Notes: generated from the letters alone by a model not told the origin. A DNA stretch of 64,000 nt from Clostridia bacterium (GCA_017936925.1 JAGBEP010000002.1:1-64000), one strand, 5' to 3'; numbered from the stretch's first letter, positions 5,879-15,892 are shown. Program-made: numbers and translations.

Positions 5879-7714
5879 ATGTGTGGTTTTTGTGCATTTT
5901 ATGATAAAACAAAAATAGAAAATAAAAAGAAAATAATTAAAGATATGGCTGATAGAATTAAACATAGAGGGCCAGATAGTGATGGATATTATGTTGATAA
6001 AGATATTGCTATGGGTTTTAGAAGATTATCAATTATTGACTTAAAAGGTGGAAATCAACCTTTATATAATGAAGATAATAATATAGTTGTTATGTTTAAT
6101 GGTGAAATATATAATTTTCAAGAATTAAGAGAAGAATTAAAAAAACATAACCATATATTTACAACAAATAGTGATACCGAAGTAATTGTTCATGGATATG
6201 AAGAATATGGAACTAATGTTTTCAATAAATTAAGAGGTATGTTTGGAATAATTATTTATGATAAGAAGAATAAGACTTTAGTTGGAGCTAGAGATTATTT
6301 TGGGATTAAACCTGTTTATTATTATAATCATAATGGATTATTTATGGTGGGTAGTGAAATTAAATCATTTTTGTCACATCCTGATTTTAAAAAAGAACTA
6401 AATAATAAAGTTTTAGGATTATATTTATCGTATGGTACTAATCATTTAGAAGATACTTTCTTTAAATATACTAAAAAATTAAAACCAGGTCATTATTTTA
6501 TTTATAAAAATGGTAAAATAGATGTTAAAAGTTATTTTAAACCTTGTTATGAAAAGGAAAATAATAGTTATGAATATTACGAAAAATTAGTAAAAGAAAC
6601 TTTAGAAAGTTCAATTAAATATCATCAAATAAGTGATGTAGAAGTTGGTTCTTATTTAAGTGGTGGAGTTGATTCTTCATATGTTGTAAGTCTTGCTAAA
6701 CCAAATAAAACATTTACGGTCGGTTTTGAGGGGAAAGGATTTAGTGAAATAGAATATGCTAAGAGTCTATCAGATCATTTTCATGTAAAACATTATAGTA
6801 AGGTTATAACTGGTGATGAATTTTTTGATATATTACCAACTATTCAATATCACTGTGATGAACCAAGCGCAAATGTAAGTACAGTTCCTTTATATTTCTT
6901 AAGTAAATTAGCAAGAAGTCAGGTTAAAGTAGTTTTATCAGGAGAAGGCGCTGATGAAATGTTTGGTGGATATAATGAGTATAATGATTCAAAGATAGAA
7001 AAAATATATTTAAGTTTACCATTATTTATTAGAAGTGGCATTGCTAAAGTAATTAAACCATTGCCTTATTTTAAAGGAAAACATACATTAATAAAATATG
7101 GTAAAGATATAAGCAAACGATATTATAATAAAACAGAAATGTTTTTACCAGAAGAAATACCAGAAATATTAAATAAAAAATATATTTCAGATATTAGTCC
7201 AAATGATTTATGTAAACCGTTTCATGATGAAACTAAAGGAGAAAATGACATTTTAAGAAAAATGTATATTGATTTAAATTTTTGGCTTCCTAATGATATA
7301 TTATTAAAAGCAGATAAGATGTCAATGGCTAATAGTGTTGAACTTAGAGTACCATTTTTAGATAAAGAAGTTTGGAATATTTCTAAAAAATTACCAACAA
7401 AGTATATGGTACATGACGGACAAACTAAATATATTTTTAGAAAAGTTGCCGAAAAAGTTATTCCAGAAGAATGGGCTAAGAGAAGAAAACTAGGCTTTCC
7501 AGTGCCATTTGGTAATTGGATTCAAGAAGAAAAATATTATAATAAAGTAAAAGAAATATTTAATAAAGATTTTACAAGTGAATTTTTTGATAAAGTTAAA
7601 ATAAATGAAATGCTTGATAATCATTATAAAAATATTGAACGTAACGGGAAGAAAATTTATACAATATATACGTTCTTAATATGGTATGAAAGATTCTTTG
7701 TTACTGAAAAATAA
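5879..7714 (+). CDS. asnB: Asparagine synthetase, glutamine-hydrolysing
   Basis: AsnB makes asparagine from aspartate, ATP and glutamine. The 611-residue protein begins MCGFCAFYD; Cys2 becomes the N-terminal nucleophile of the class II glutaminase (about 2-190, with RHRGPDSDG and FNGEIYN). The synthetase half carries the ATP pyrophosphatase loop SGGVDSS from 261, SGEGADEMFGGY, and LLKADKMSMANSVELRVPFLD. Length and motifs are complete. The gene stands alone between its promoter and a terminator, downstream of two damaged genes. The start is fixed by the catalytic cysteine. Confidence 0.95.
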   Translation: MCGFCAFYDKTKIENKKKIIKDMADRIKHRGPDSDGYYVDKDIAMGFRRLSIIDLKGGNQPLYNEDNNIVVMFNGEIYNFQELREELKKHNHIFTTNSDTEVIVHGYEEYGTNVFNKLRGMFGIIIYDKKNKTLVGARDYFGIKPVYYYNHNGLFMVGSEIKSFLSHPDFKKELNNKVLGLYLSYGTNHLEDTFFKYTKKLKPGHYFIYKNGKIDVKSYFKPCYEKENNSYEYYEKLVKETLESSIKYHQISDVEVGSYLSGGVDSSYVVSLAKPNKTFTVGFEGKGFSEIEYAKSLSDHFHVKHYSKVITGDEFFDILPTIQYHCDEPSANVSTVPLYFLSKLARSQVKVVLSGEGADEMFGGYNEYNDSKIEKIYLSLPLFIRSGIAKVIKPLPYFKGKHTLIKYGKDISKRYYNKTEMFLPEEIPEILNKKYISDISPNDLCKPFHDETKGENDILRKMYIDLNFWLPNDILLKADKMSMANSVELRVPFLDKEVWNISKKLPTKYMVHDGQTKYIFRKVAEKVIPEEWAKRRKLGFPVPFGNWIQEEKYYNKVKEIFNKDFTSEFFDKVKINEMLDNHYKNIERNGKKIYTIYTFLIWYERFFVTEK

Positions 7715-7722
7715 TTATTTAG

Positions 7723-7758
7723 TATGGGATAGATAAAGAAATATTTATTCCATATTTT
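7723..7758 (+). terminator. Terminator after asnB
   Basis: TATGGGATA (7723-7731) pairs with TATTCCATA (7746-7754), allowing one G-T, and is followed by TTTT. Confidence 0.6.
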
Positions 7759-7762
7759 AATG

Positions 7763-7790
7763 TTTACAATATTTGTTTATTGATTGTAAA
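7763..7790. promoter_or_regulatory. Inverted repeat upstream of the OatA-like gene
   Basis: TTTACAAT (7763-7770) and ATTGTAAA (7783-7790) are perfect arms 12 bp apart, about 40 bp before the -10 TATAAT at 7829-7834. The position suits an operator, but no regulator is suggested by neighbours. Confidence 0.35.
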
Positions 7791-7864
7791 TAGTTAACGA
7801 TTTTTAAATAAAATTCTTAAAAATAAGGTATAATAAAATTAGATGAGATCTGGATGTGATGAGT

Positions 7865-10066
7865 ATGAATAATGAAAAAATAAATTATTATAGAAAATTA
7901 GATGTTATTAGAATAATATGCGCTATTGCAATACTTTTTTATCATTTAGGATATATGAGCGGTGGATATTTAGCAGTATGTACTTTCTTTGTGTTAAGTG
8001 GTTATTTGGCAGTTGTTAAAAATATTAAAGATGATAATTTTTCATTAAAAAAATATTATTTAAAAAAGATAAAGAAACTATATATTCCTTTATTACTAGT
8101 AGTTTTTTTATCAATAGCAGTTGTATCTAATATTCCTAATACTTATTGGCTTAATATTAAGAATGAAACAACATCAGTGTTATTAGGATATAATAATTAT
8201 TGGCAAATAAACGCTAATTTAGATTATTTTGCTAGACATATTGATTCACCTTTTATGCATTTGTGGTATATTTCAATTCTTATACAATTTGATTTGGTTT
8301 TTCCTTTTATATTTGTTCTTTTAAATAAATTAAAGGAAAAGATAAATAATTTTATGCCAATAATTATAATGTTTATAATAAGTGTATTAAGCTGTTTATA
8401 TTTTTATCAACTAAGTAATGTAAATTTAATGAGTGCATATTACAATACATTTAGTAGAATATATTCATTATGTATAGGTGTAATGCTAGGATATATTCAT
8501 AATGATTATGGTAAGATTTTTACTTTAGATATTACATCAAATAAACTTAAGAATTTAATATTTTACTTATATATTATAATTGTTATAGTTATGTTTAAGT
8601 ATTTGCCAGCAACTTCGCCATATTTTATAACAAGCATGATTCTTATTAATTTTATATCATGTAGATTAATAGATTATGCTGTTTCATATAAAAAAGATAG
8701 CAAAAATGATAATTTGATTAGGAGTGTTGCTAATATGACATATGAAATTTATTTGGTACAGTATCCAGTTATTTATGCTTTTCAATATTTAAATATAAAT
8801 CATTCAATTAAATTTCCTATTATTATAGCAATTGTTTTATTACTTTCATTTTTACTTCACTTTGCATTGAGTAGTAAAAAGAAACATAAAAATATTAAAG
8901 AGTTGTTATTAATATTGTTTATTGCTGGTTCATTATATGGTGCGATAAGATATATTAGTGCTAAATCTTATGAAAAAGAAATGGAAGAATTAAGAACACA
9001 ACTTGCAGAAAATGAAAAAGAAATGCAAGAAAAACAAAAAGATTATGAATTAAAACAGCAACAAGATGAAGAGGATTGGAACAAACAGTTAGAAAAGTTA
9101 GAAAATCCTAGTAATTATGAAGAATTAGTTAAAGAACTTCCTATTACATTTGTAGGGGATTCAGTTATGCTTGGGGCGATGAATAATATAACTAAAATGT
9201 TTCCTAATAGTTATTTTGATGCTAAAGAATCTCGTGCTTTAACAACTGGAGTTTCAATACTATCCAACTTAAAGAATAGTAATAAACTAGGCGAAGTTGT
9301 AGTACTACATTTAGGAACTAATGGTGATTGTGCTAATAATTGTAAAGAAAATATTATGAATATCTTAAATGATAAAATTGTTTTTTGGCTTAATACGACA
9401 AATAATGAAAAAGTTAATAATAGTTTAAATGAACTTGCTACTAAATATGATAATTTACATATTATTAATTGGCATGATTTATCGCTTAGCCATGATGACT
9501 GGTTCTACTATGACGGAATTCATTTACCTCCAATTGGTAGAAAAGAATATACCAAAATAATCTATAATGCGATATTTGATGTTTATAAAGATAAGTTTAA
9601 AGAAAAGAAACAAGCATTAATTGAGGAACATCAAGAAGAATTGAGAAATAAAATATCTTTCTATGGAAATGATTTATTATTCTATGATTTTAATGATTTA
9701 CAAAATAATTATACAGATTCAAGATTTATGATCAAATTAAATTATAGTTATAAAGATTTAAAAGAAGATATAGAAAAAACAATTAGTGAAAATACTTTAT
9801 CTAATAAAATTGTATTTGGATTTGATAATTCAACAATTATAAGTGTTAAGGAATATCAAGAATTAATTGATCTATGTAAAGAAAGAGAAATATATATTAT
9901 TTCGACAGTTAAACCGTTAAATAGTTTGAATGGTAAAAATGTTTATATAATTAATTTTTATAAAGAGATTCAAAAGCATAAAGATTACTTAATGGCTGAT
10001 GGTATTCATTTAACTGAAAAAGGCAATGCACGATTAAATGAGTTAATAAATGAAAAATTAAAATAG
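7865..10066 (+). CDS. OatA-like acyltransferase with C-terminal SGNH domains
   Basis: An N-terminal acyltransferase-3 domain of about ten membrane segments (opening RKLDVIRIICAIAILFYHLG) is followed by a coiled coil rich in E, K and Q (about 365-420) and an extracellular SGNH hydrolase-like domain with FVGDSVM near 430 and DGIHLP near 549. Such proteins O-acetylate peptidoglycan or other cell-wall glycans and give lysozyme resistance. A further 150 residues end in ADGIHLTEKG near 711, like the last block of a second SGNH domain lacking its GDS block. I chose ATG 7865, spaced correctly from GGATGTGAT; GTG 7856 and ATG 7859 fall in that site. The substrate is unknown. Confidence 0.8.
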   Translation: MNNEKINYYRKLDVIRIICAIAILFYHLGYMSGGYLAVCTFFVLSGYLAVVKNIKDDNFSLKKYYLKKIKKLYIPLLLVVFLSIAVVSNIPNTYWLNIKNETTSVLLGYNNYWQINANLDYFARHIDSPFMHLWYISILIQFDLVFPFIFVLLNKLKEKINNFMPIIIMFIISVLSCLYFYQLSNVNLMSAYYNTFSRIYSLCIGVMLGYIHNDYGKIFTLDITSNKLKNLIFYLYIIIVIVMFKYLPATSPYFITSMILINFISCRLIDYAVSYKKDSKNDNLIRSVANMTYEIYLVQYPVIYAFQYLNINHSIKFPIIIAIVLLLSFLLHFALSSKKKHKNIKELLLILFIAGSLYGAIRYISAKSYEKEMEELRTQLAENEKEMQEKQKDYELKQQQDEEDWNKQLEKLENPSNYEELVKELPITFVGDSVMLGAMNNITKMFPNSYFDAKESRALTTGVSILSNLKNSNKLGEVVVLHLGTNGDCANNCKENIMNILNDKIVFWLNTTNNEKVNNSLNELATKYDNLHIINWHDLSLSHDDWFYYDGIHLPPIGRKEYTKIIYNAIFDVYKDKFKEKKQALIEEHQEELRNKISFYGNDLLFYDFNDLQNNYTDSRFMIKLNYSYKDLKEDIEKTISENTLSNKIVFGFDNSTIISVKEYQELIDLCKEREIYIISTVKPLNSLNGKNVYIINFYKEIQKHKDYLMADGIHLTEKGNARLNELINEKLK

Positions 10067-10092
10067 AAATCACCTTTTAGGTGGTTTTTATT
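10067..10092 (+). terminator. Terminator after the OatA-like gene
   Basis: AAATCACC (10067-10074) pairs with GGTGGTTT (10080-10087) around a 5-base loop, and TTTATTT follows. Confidence 0.75.
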
Positions 10093-10151
10093 TGTAACAA
10101 TGTTGGAATATTATATATATATTATAAATAAAAGCGTAATATAAATACTTT

Positions 10152-10179
10152 TTGATAAAAATTTGATACAATTATATTG
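10152..10179 (+). promoter_or_regulatory. Promoter for the P-type ATPase gene
   Basis: TTGATA (10152-10157), a 16-bp spacer and TATATT (10174-10179), 30 bases before the start codon. Moderate match. Confidence 0.4.
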
Positions 10180-10208
10180 ATAATATTGAAGAGAGTTGTT
10201 TTATTTAT

Positions 10209-12545
10209 ATGAAGAAGATAAATGGTTTAACAAATAGGGAAGTAGAAGAAAAAATTGCACTTGGTAAGGTTAATAAAATAAATTTTGAGACAAGTGAAAG
10301 TATATCTACTATCATTAAAAAGAATATTTTTACTTATTTTAATGTAATTTTTATGATGCTTGCTATTTTAGTGACTTTTGCCGGAGCATTCCGAAATTTA
10401 ACTTTTTTAATAGTAGTAACAATAAATGTATTAATAGGTATTTTTCAGCAAATTAGATCTAAGATGGTATTAGATAAATTATCTCTTTTAGATAAGTGTA
10501 AGTATAGTATTATTAGAGATAATAAAGAGATAATTGTTTATTCTGATGAATTGGTTGAAGGAGACTATGTAAAGCTTTCAAGTGGAAACCAAGTTCCAGC
10601 AGATGGAGTACTTGTTGATGGTAAACTTTTTGTTAATGAATCTTTATTAACTGGTGAACAAGATGAAAGGGAAAAAATGGTTAATTCAAGCTTATTATCT
10701 GGTAGTTTTGTTGTATCTGGTAGCGCTATAGTTAAATTAACAAATGTTGGTGATGAGTCATATTCTTCTAAAATAATGAAAGAATCTAAAAAGATTAAAG
10801 AAAATAAAACGGAAATGATTAAAGCTATTGATAGAATTGTACTTGTTGCAGGAATTGTTATTATTCCGATTGGATTACTTTTATTTGGCGAATCATATTT
10901 TGTTAATAAATTCAGTTATAGTGAAAGTGTAGTTAGAATGGTATCGGCATTAATAGGTATGATTCCTGAAGGACTATATTTATTAACTACTGTTGCACTG
11001 GCACTTAGTGCTATGAGGCTAGCTGAGAAAAAGGTTTTACTCCATGATATGAAAAGTATTGAAAGTTTAGCTAGAACTGATGTTTTGTGTATTGACAAAA
11101 CAGGTACAATTACGACTAATGAGATGGATGTTATTGATATTTTTGATGAAAATGGAGTTAGTTATTTAGATAAGAAAAAGGATAAAAAACTATTGGAACT
11201 TGCTAATTACGTTAATTCAATAAATGATAATAATGCGACCATAAATGCTTTAAGAGAATATTTAAAAAATATTAGTAAACAAAAGTTGAACATGCTTAAA
11301 TATGAAAACTTTAATTCTAAAAATAAATATTCATATATAAAAATGAGTGAAAATGTTACCTATAAATTAGGTGCACCGGATGTTCTTCTTAATAAAGATT
11401 ATAATCATTTAATTAGCAAAAGAATAATTAATGGTGAAAGAATTATAGTATTTGTAAAAGAAGAAAATAATGAGTGCGCACCAATATTATTTATAAGTTT
11501 AAAAAATGAGATTAGAAAAAACGCTAGGGAGATTATTAAATTCTTTAATGATAGAGAAGTTGAAATAAGAGTTATTTCAGGAGATAATCCTGTAACAGTT
11601 TCTTCTATTGCTAAAGAAGTTGGAATTAAGAATTATGATTTGTTTGTTGATTGTAGTTTACTAAAAACTAGAGATGAACTAAAAAATGCAGTTGATAAAT
11701 ATAAAATATTTGGTAGAGTAAGTCCTGAACAGAAAAGAGAAATAATTAAATTAATAAAAGAAAATGGATTAAAAGTTGCTATGACTGGGGATGGAGTAAA
11801 CGATATATTAGCTATGAAGGAAGCTGATTGCTCCATTGCTATGGGAAATGGATCTGATGCAGCAAGGGAAGCAGCTCAAGTTGTTCTTTTAGATTCCGAT
11901 TTTGGAAATATGAGAAATATTGTTTATGAGGGAAGAAAAAATATAAATAATATAACTAGATCAGCATCACTATTTACTTATAAAAATATATTTTCATTGT
12001 TACTTTCAATTTATGCAATAATTTTTACAATCGCTTACCCTTTAGAACCTAATCAAGTATCACTTGGAAGTGCATTTACAATTGGAATACCGGCATTTTT
12101 CTTAACCTTTGAAGAAAATCAAAAGAAACAACAAAATGATGAATTTTGGAAAAATATATTTTTAAAATCTTTACCATCCGCAATTATTTCTTTTTTAGCA
12201 ATTGTTTGTATGGTTAAATGTTCAGTTATATTTGATATTAACTCTAATGATTTGACAACTGCTTGTAGTTACTTATTTTTTACTGGTGGATTTATAATTT
12301 TATATAAATGTGCTAAACCTTTAAATAAGTATAGAACGATAGTCTTTATTGGATGCATATTAGGAATGATTATTACTATAAATATGATACCAGAATTTTT
12401 TAGTATTAGATCAATATCTTTAAAGGCATCTATTTTGGTTACGATGTTTGCTTTATTTGAAATAATTGTTGCAAGAGAAATTTTATTATTATTTAATAAT
12501 TTTAAAGAATTCATAGAGGATAAAAGAAAAAATATTAAATTATAA
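10209..12545 (+). CDS. Cation-transporting P-type ATPase, CtpE-like
   Basis: The 778-residue ion pump contains the phosphorylation loop DKTGT (Asp296), the actuator-domain motif TGEQ near 148, and the hinge TGDGVNDI near 525, with membrane segments in the usual 2-2-6 arrangement. The segment before DKTG reads GMIPEGLYLLTTVALALS, like CtpE-type transporters, for which calcium uptake has been shown in mycobacteria; calcium is therefore the likeliest ion but is not proven here. All catalytic motifs are intact. It has its own promoter and seems monocistronic. Its last six bases overlap a minus-strand gene remnant. Confidence 0.85.
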   Translation: MKKINGLTNREVEEKIALGKVNKINFETSESISTIIKKNIFTYFNVIFMMLAILVTFAGAFRNLTFLIVVTINVLIGIFQQIRSKMVLDKLSLLDKCKYSIIRDNKEIIVYSDELVEGDYVKLSSGNQVPADGVLVDGKLFVNESLLTGEQDEREKMVNSSLLSGSFVVSGSAIVKLTNVGDESYSSKIMKESKKIKENKTEMIKAIDRIVLVAGIVIIPIGLLLFGESYFVNKFSYSESVVRMVSALIGMIPEGLYLLTTVALALSAMRLAEKKVLLHDMKSIESLARTDVLCIDKTGTITTNEMDVIDIFDENGVSYLDKKKDKKLLELANYVNSINDNNATINALREYLKNISKQKLNMLKYENFNSKNKYSYIKMSENVTYKLGAPDVLLNKDYNHLISKRIINGERIIVFVKEENNECAPILFISLKNEIRKNAREIIKFFNDREVEIRVISGDNPVTVSSIAKEVGIKNYDLFVDCSLLKTRDELKNAVDKYKIFGRVSPEQKREIIKLIKENGLKVAMTGDGVNDILAMKEADCSIAMGNGSDAAREAAQVVLLDSDFGNMRNIVYEGRKNINNITRSASLFTYKNIFSLLLSIYAIIFTIAYPLEPNQVSLGSAFTIGIPAFFLTFEENQKKQQNDEFWKNIFLKSLPSAIISFLAIVCMVKCSVIFDINSNDLTTACSYLFFTGGFIILYKCAKPLNKYRTIVFIGCILGMIITINMIPEFFSIRSISLKASILVTMFALFEIIVAREILLLFNNFKEFIEDKRKNIKL

Positions 12546-12731
12546 AAGATTAATATTACCAATAACAGGATTGTTTTCTCCAACAATCATAAATATATTT
12601 AAATCTTTATTGTTACAATTATATAATTTTTTCTTAAAGGCATTAATTTGTAAATTATATAAATCAATAAATCCATTAGTAGTAGATTTTATAGTATCAT
12701 AATTCATATTATTACAGAAAAATTGTACCAA
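12540..12731 (-). pseudogene. Remnant of an alpha/beta hydrolase gene
   Basis: A 63-codon minus-strand frame includes DLNIFMIVGENNPV, which resembles the strand and Gly-Glu-x-Asp-Pro-Val motif of serine aminopeptidase S33/lysophospholipase hydrolases, with Asn where the acidic residue normally lies. The nucleophile region and the histidine-bearing end are both missing. No convincing ribosome site precedes it. Together with 12732-12869 it fills the gap between the ATPase and the next gene; beyond this remnant I see only AT-rich spacer there. Confidence 0.4.
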
Positions 12732-12869
12732 ATTTTATCCATAAAGTCTTTTTGCTTTATTTGAAATATTAGAAAGACGATAATTGTATATTTAAGTTTT
12801 CAATCTAGACTTGATAGAATTTATTTTGATTTGATTAATTTTATTTATATATAAGAATAGAGGTAAAAC

Positions 12870-13259
12870 ATGACTAAAAAAGATATTATTGAAACATTAA
12901 ATAATTATAATTTAGATAAAGATAAATTTATTATTATAAGTGGAGCTGCTTTAGTTTTACAAAATTTTAGTAATCAAACTCATGACATTGATATTTGGGT
13001 TTCAAAAGATTATTATGAACATCTATTAAGTAATTTTATTTGTGAATTTGATAGAATAAATGAATTTGGAAATAAGGCTTTTATGATAGATGATGTAATA
13101 AATTTTAGCTTTGATTTTTGTCCAATAAATTATGTATATATAAATGGTTATAAAGTTGCTTCTTTAAAAGATTGCTACAATGTTAAAAAACTTTTAAATA
13201 GAGATAAAGATAAAATATTATTACTTAAATTAGAAAAAGAATTAAATAAGCGTTTATAA
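12870..13259 (+). CDS. Small nucleotidyltransferase-fold protein
   Basis: The 129-residue protein has IISGAALVLQNF followed by THDIDIWV, which is the glycine-rich helix plus Asp-x-Asp pattern of minimal nucleotidyltransferases (DUF6036 and AbiEii-related). The third acidic residue could be in FSFDFCPI. Some relatives are toxins or act on RNA, others are uncharacterised. AGAGGTAAA precedes ATG 12870. It stands alone, with no partner gene that would support a toxin-antitoxin reading. Confidence 0.6.
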   Translation: MTKKDIIETLNNYNLDKDKFIIISGAALVLQNFSNQTHDIDIWVSKDYYEHLLSNFICEFDRINEFGNKAFMIDDVINFSFDFCPINYVYINGYKVASLKDCYNVKKLLNRDKDKILLLKLEKELNKRL

Positions 13260-13289
13260 TAGTTAAAACAACAAGGAAAATATATATTA

Positions 13290-13315
13290 AAAGAAGAACT
13301 TTTAGGATCTTCTTT
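13290..13315. terminator. Bidirectional terminator between convergent genes
   Basis: AAAGAAGA (13290-13297) pairs with TCTTCTTT (13308-13315), with a 10-base loop. A runs on one side and T runs on the other allow it to work for both the gene at 12870 and the minus-strand M16 operon. Confidence 0.55.
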
Positions 13316-13316
13316 A

Positions 13317-14555
13317 TTAATTTATGATACTTATATCAGTATAATTATTAAAATCAAGGCTTTTAATTGTAGCAACATATTCCTCATATGTTAAATTGTA
13401 AACATCTTCTAGTGTATCAATATATGGATAATCATAAAAAATTACATTAGTAATAAATGGATTAATCATTTTAAATATACTTTCATCTCTTAATATTAGT
13501 TCCATTATAAAATCTTTCTTATTTAAATTAAATATTGTAGTGTTAAACTTTTTCATAGATTTAACTGTGTCAATAATTTTTTTAGATAAAATATCTCCGT
13601 TTGTTGTGTAGTTACCAATAGTTATAAGAAGGTAGTTATCTATTTTTCTCATACTACAATTCATTATATCAGTAATAACGTTTTTCTTGACTAATTCTTT
13701 ATAAAGCGTGGAAGTTACTCCAAAGAATGTACTAAAAAAACATGATATATAAAATTCAAGATTTAATTTTTCTTTATTTGTAAATTTACTACAATTAATT
13801 TTAAAAGCAATTTCCCTATATTCTTTAGGAGTAGGGAAATTTAATACATCTTTTTTCTTTAATACAGAATCTACATAATTGTTTTTAATTATTTCAACAT
13901 GATGTTTTTTCCTTTTAAGATTCATAAAATATTCTTTTATTATATTAATAACATTTTCTTTATTAAAATTACCTGCAATTAATATAATTTGATTATCTGG
14001 TTTATAACAAGCATTGTAAAGAGCCTCAACTTCATCTATAGTAGCATTTTCTATATCTTTAATATCTCCACCAACATCAATATAATTTTCTTCACCAAAT
14101 ACATCATTCATAACCATTTTATTTAAATGATAAAATTTATTATCCATTCTATTTCTTATTTCTTGAATAATAGGCTTTTTTAATTTATTAAGGTTTTCTT
14201 CATTAAACTTAACATTATTAACTGCATCAAGGATTGTTTTAATTCCAATGTCAATATTTTCAACTGCTTGAAAGTAGTATTCGGTATATATATCACTTGT
14301 TTCAGCGTTCGTGCTCATCTGCATTTTACCTAATTTTTTTATAAAATTCCCATTATTATTACATTCAACTATATAATGTTCTAATATGTGAGCAAGACCA
14401 TCATTTAAATGATATTTAGTTCCATCAAGAATAAAGTTTTTTCTTTGGCCTCCACCTAAAGTGATATAAGTAAAAAATGTTTTATGTCTTCTTTTATCTT
14501 TATATAAAAATATTCTTAAACCATTATCTAAAGTAACTGTTTCTATATTATTCAT
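13317..14555 (-). CDS. yfmH: M16 family zinc peptidase, YfmH-like (catalytic subunit)
   Basis: This 412-residue insulinase-family protein carries the inverted zinc motif HILEH at 56-60 (His56, Glu59, His60), with the later zinc-binding glutamate probably in PIIQEIRNR. Its partner, encoded just upstream and overlapping by 8 bases, lacks the motif, so this is the catalytic half of a two-subunit M16 peptidase. The YfmF/YfmH pair in Bacillus has been linked to maturation of 5-aminopentanol-modified EF-P. The start is ATG 14555 with GAAGGAGAAAG before it. Confidence 0.8.
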   Translation of the reverse strand: MNNIETVTLDNGLRIFLYKDKRRHKTFFTYITLGGGQRKNFILDGTKYHLNDGLAHILEHYIVECNNNGNFIKKLGKMQMSTNAETSDIYTEYYFQAVENIDIGIKTILDAVNNVKFNEENLNKLKKPIIQEIRNRMDNKFYHLNKMVMNDVFGEENYIDVGGDIKDIENATIDEVEALYNACYKPDNQIILIAGNFNKENVINIIKEYFMNLKRKKHHVEIIKNNYVDSVLKKKDVLNFPTPKEYREIAFKINCSKFTNKEKLNLEFYISCFFSTFFGVTSTLYKELVKKNVITDIMNCSMRKIDNYLLITIGNYTTNGDILSKKIIDTVKSMKKFNTTIFNLNKKDFIMELILRDESIFKMINPFITNVIFYDYPYIDTLEDVYNLTYEEYVATIKSLDFNNYTDISIIN

Positions 14556-15798
14556 GATCTTTCTCCTTCAAAAAATATATTGTATCTAATACTAATCTAT
14601 TTACAAAATTGCTTATATCTTCACAACTAATATTTTTATATTTTTCATAGTATTCTTCAAGAGTGTCATCTAAATTTAAAGTACTAGAAATATAGTCATC
14701 AAAAATAATAAATTTATTATCTTTCTTTTCAATAACATCTAATCTTTGCCTTTCAATTAAATTATTTAATTCATCTTTAAATACTTCAGGATTTTTTAAA
14801 CTATCAACTTTTTCTATAATTTTATTTTTGGCAAGTTCCATATTATTTTTATTAATAAATGCTTTAATTTCTAATAATCCATAACGAGAATATGGTTGTA
14901 CTTTTACTGAATAAACAATTTCTAAATCTTCTCTTAAGGTTTTACTAAGTAATCCTAAAGAAATAGATGTTAATATATCTCTTACATAATTTAAATAAAT
15001 ATAGTCAAATTCATTTGCATCCTTTACTTTATATACAATAGATAAACATGAATTATTAAAAGAACTTTCTTCTGTAACTTCTAAAATTTTCTCTCTTGTA
15101 TTCATAAAATAATCAAGTTTAATGTTAATTTCTTTATTTTTAAAATTCTTATATAAATATTTATTACATAATTTCTTTATTTTATTTTCATCAACATTAC
15201 CCATTACAAATATGATAGGGGAATTATCAATAATAATCTTTTTATAATATTTATATAAATTACTAGGTGTTACTTTTTCAATTAAATCAGTATTTCTAGC
15301 AAGATTTAATGATAATATATTATCTTCATCAATGATTTCTTTAAGTCTTAAATTTTGATATGTACCAATATTTTTTAATGAATTATCAATATCAAAAAGG
15401 ATATTTTTCTTTTCTTTTTCTAGTTCAAATGAAGTAAAACAATTATTTTCTATTAAAGGATTATAAATCATTTCACTAAATAAGCTAAATTGTTTTTCTA
15501 ATAAATTTTCTTTAAGTGAATTAGTATCTGGAATTATCATATCAAATGTAAAGAATCCATTTAATCCAATTCTAGAGTATCCACAATGATTATTTAAAAT
15601 ATATAATTTTTTATTAGCAAGTAAGAATTTATCTTCGGAAGGATATTTATTATTCATAAATTGTAGCATATTAGGAAGAATATTAATATATGCTAAGTTT
15701 TCTTTTTTGATTTTTATAGGAAACATTACATGAATTTGGATTGTTCTAAAGTCTTTATTATTTAATATATATGGCTTTTTTTGTATATTAATTTTCAA
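14548..15798 (-). CDS. yfmF: M16 peptidase-like inactive partner, YfmF-like
   Basis: This 416-residue M16-fold protein has no HxxEH motif, as expected for the non-catalytic partner that forms the chamber with YfmH. Family features are DLIEKVTPSNLYKYYKK, IFVMGNVDENKI and the C-terminal DYISSTLNLDDTLEEYYEKY. It is first in the operon and overlaps the YfmH-like gene. The start is TTG 15798, chosen because GAGGTGAAG lies at the right distance upstream and the extended -10 TGCTATAAT is just beyond. Confidence 0.78.
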   Translation of the reverse strand: MKINIQKKPYILNNKDFRTIQIHVMFPIKIKKENLAYINILPNMLQFMNNKYPSEDKFLLANKKLYILNNHCGYSRIGLNGFFTFDMIIPDTNSLKENLLEKQFSLFSEMIYNPLIENNCFTSFELEKEKKNILFDIDNSLKNIGTYQNLRLKEIIDEDNILSLNLARNTDLIEKVTPSNLYKYYKKIIIDNSPIIFVMGNVDENKIKKLCNKYLYKNFKNKEINIKLDYFMNTREKILEVTEESSFNNSCLSIVYKVKDANEFDYIYLNYVRDILTSISLGLLSKTLREDLEIVYSVKVQPYSRYGLLEIKAFINKNNMELAKNKIIEKVDSLKNPEVFKDELNNLIERQRLDVIEKKDNKFIIFDDYISSTLNLDDTLEEYYEKYKNISCEDISNFVNRLVLDTIYFLKEKDHE

Positions 15799-15817
15799 TT
15801 TTCTTCACCTCAAATTG

Positions 15818-15826
15818 ATTATAGCA
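15818..15826 (-). promoter_or_regulatory. Extended -10 promoter for yfmF-yfmH
   Basis: On the minus strand TGCTATAAT (15826 to 15818) lies about 20 bases before the TTG start of yfmF. Confidence 0.5.
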
Positions 15827-15892
15827 AAGTTACTATTAAATTTATATTATAATTTTAGTTTTGTTTTATAGATAGATAAGTAAATTATGGGG

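Noticed and set aside
12269-12586. Minus-strand frame of 105 codons across the end of the P-type ATPase
   Set aside because: Hydrophobic composition comes from antisense of membrane helices; no start signal and no homology recognised.
12870-13259. AbiE-type toxin-antitoxin system
   Set aside because: The nucleotidyltransferase-like protein is short and has no adjacent antitoxin gene, so only the fold is claimed.
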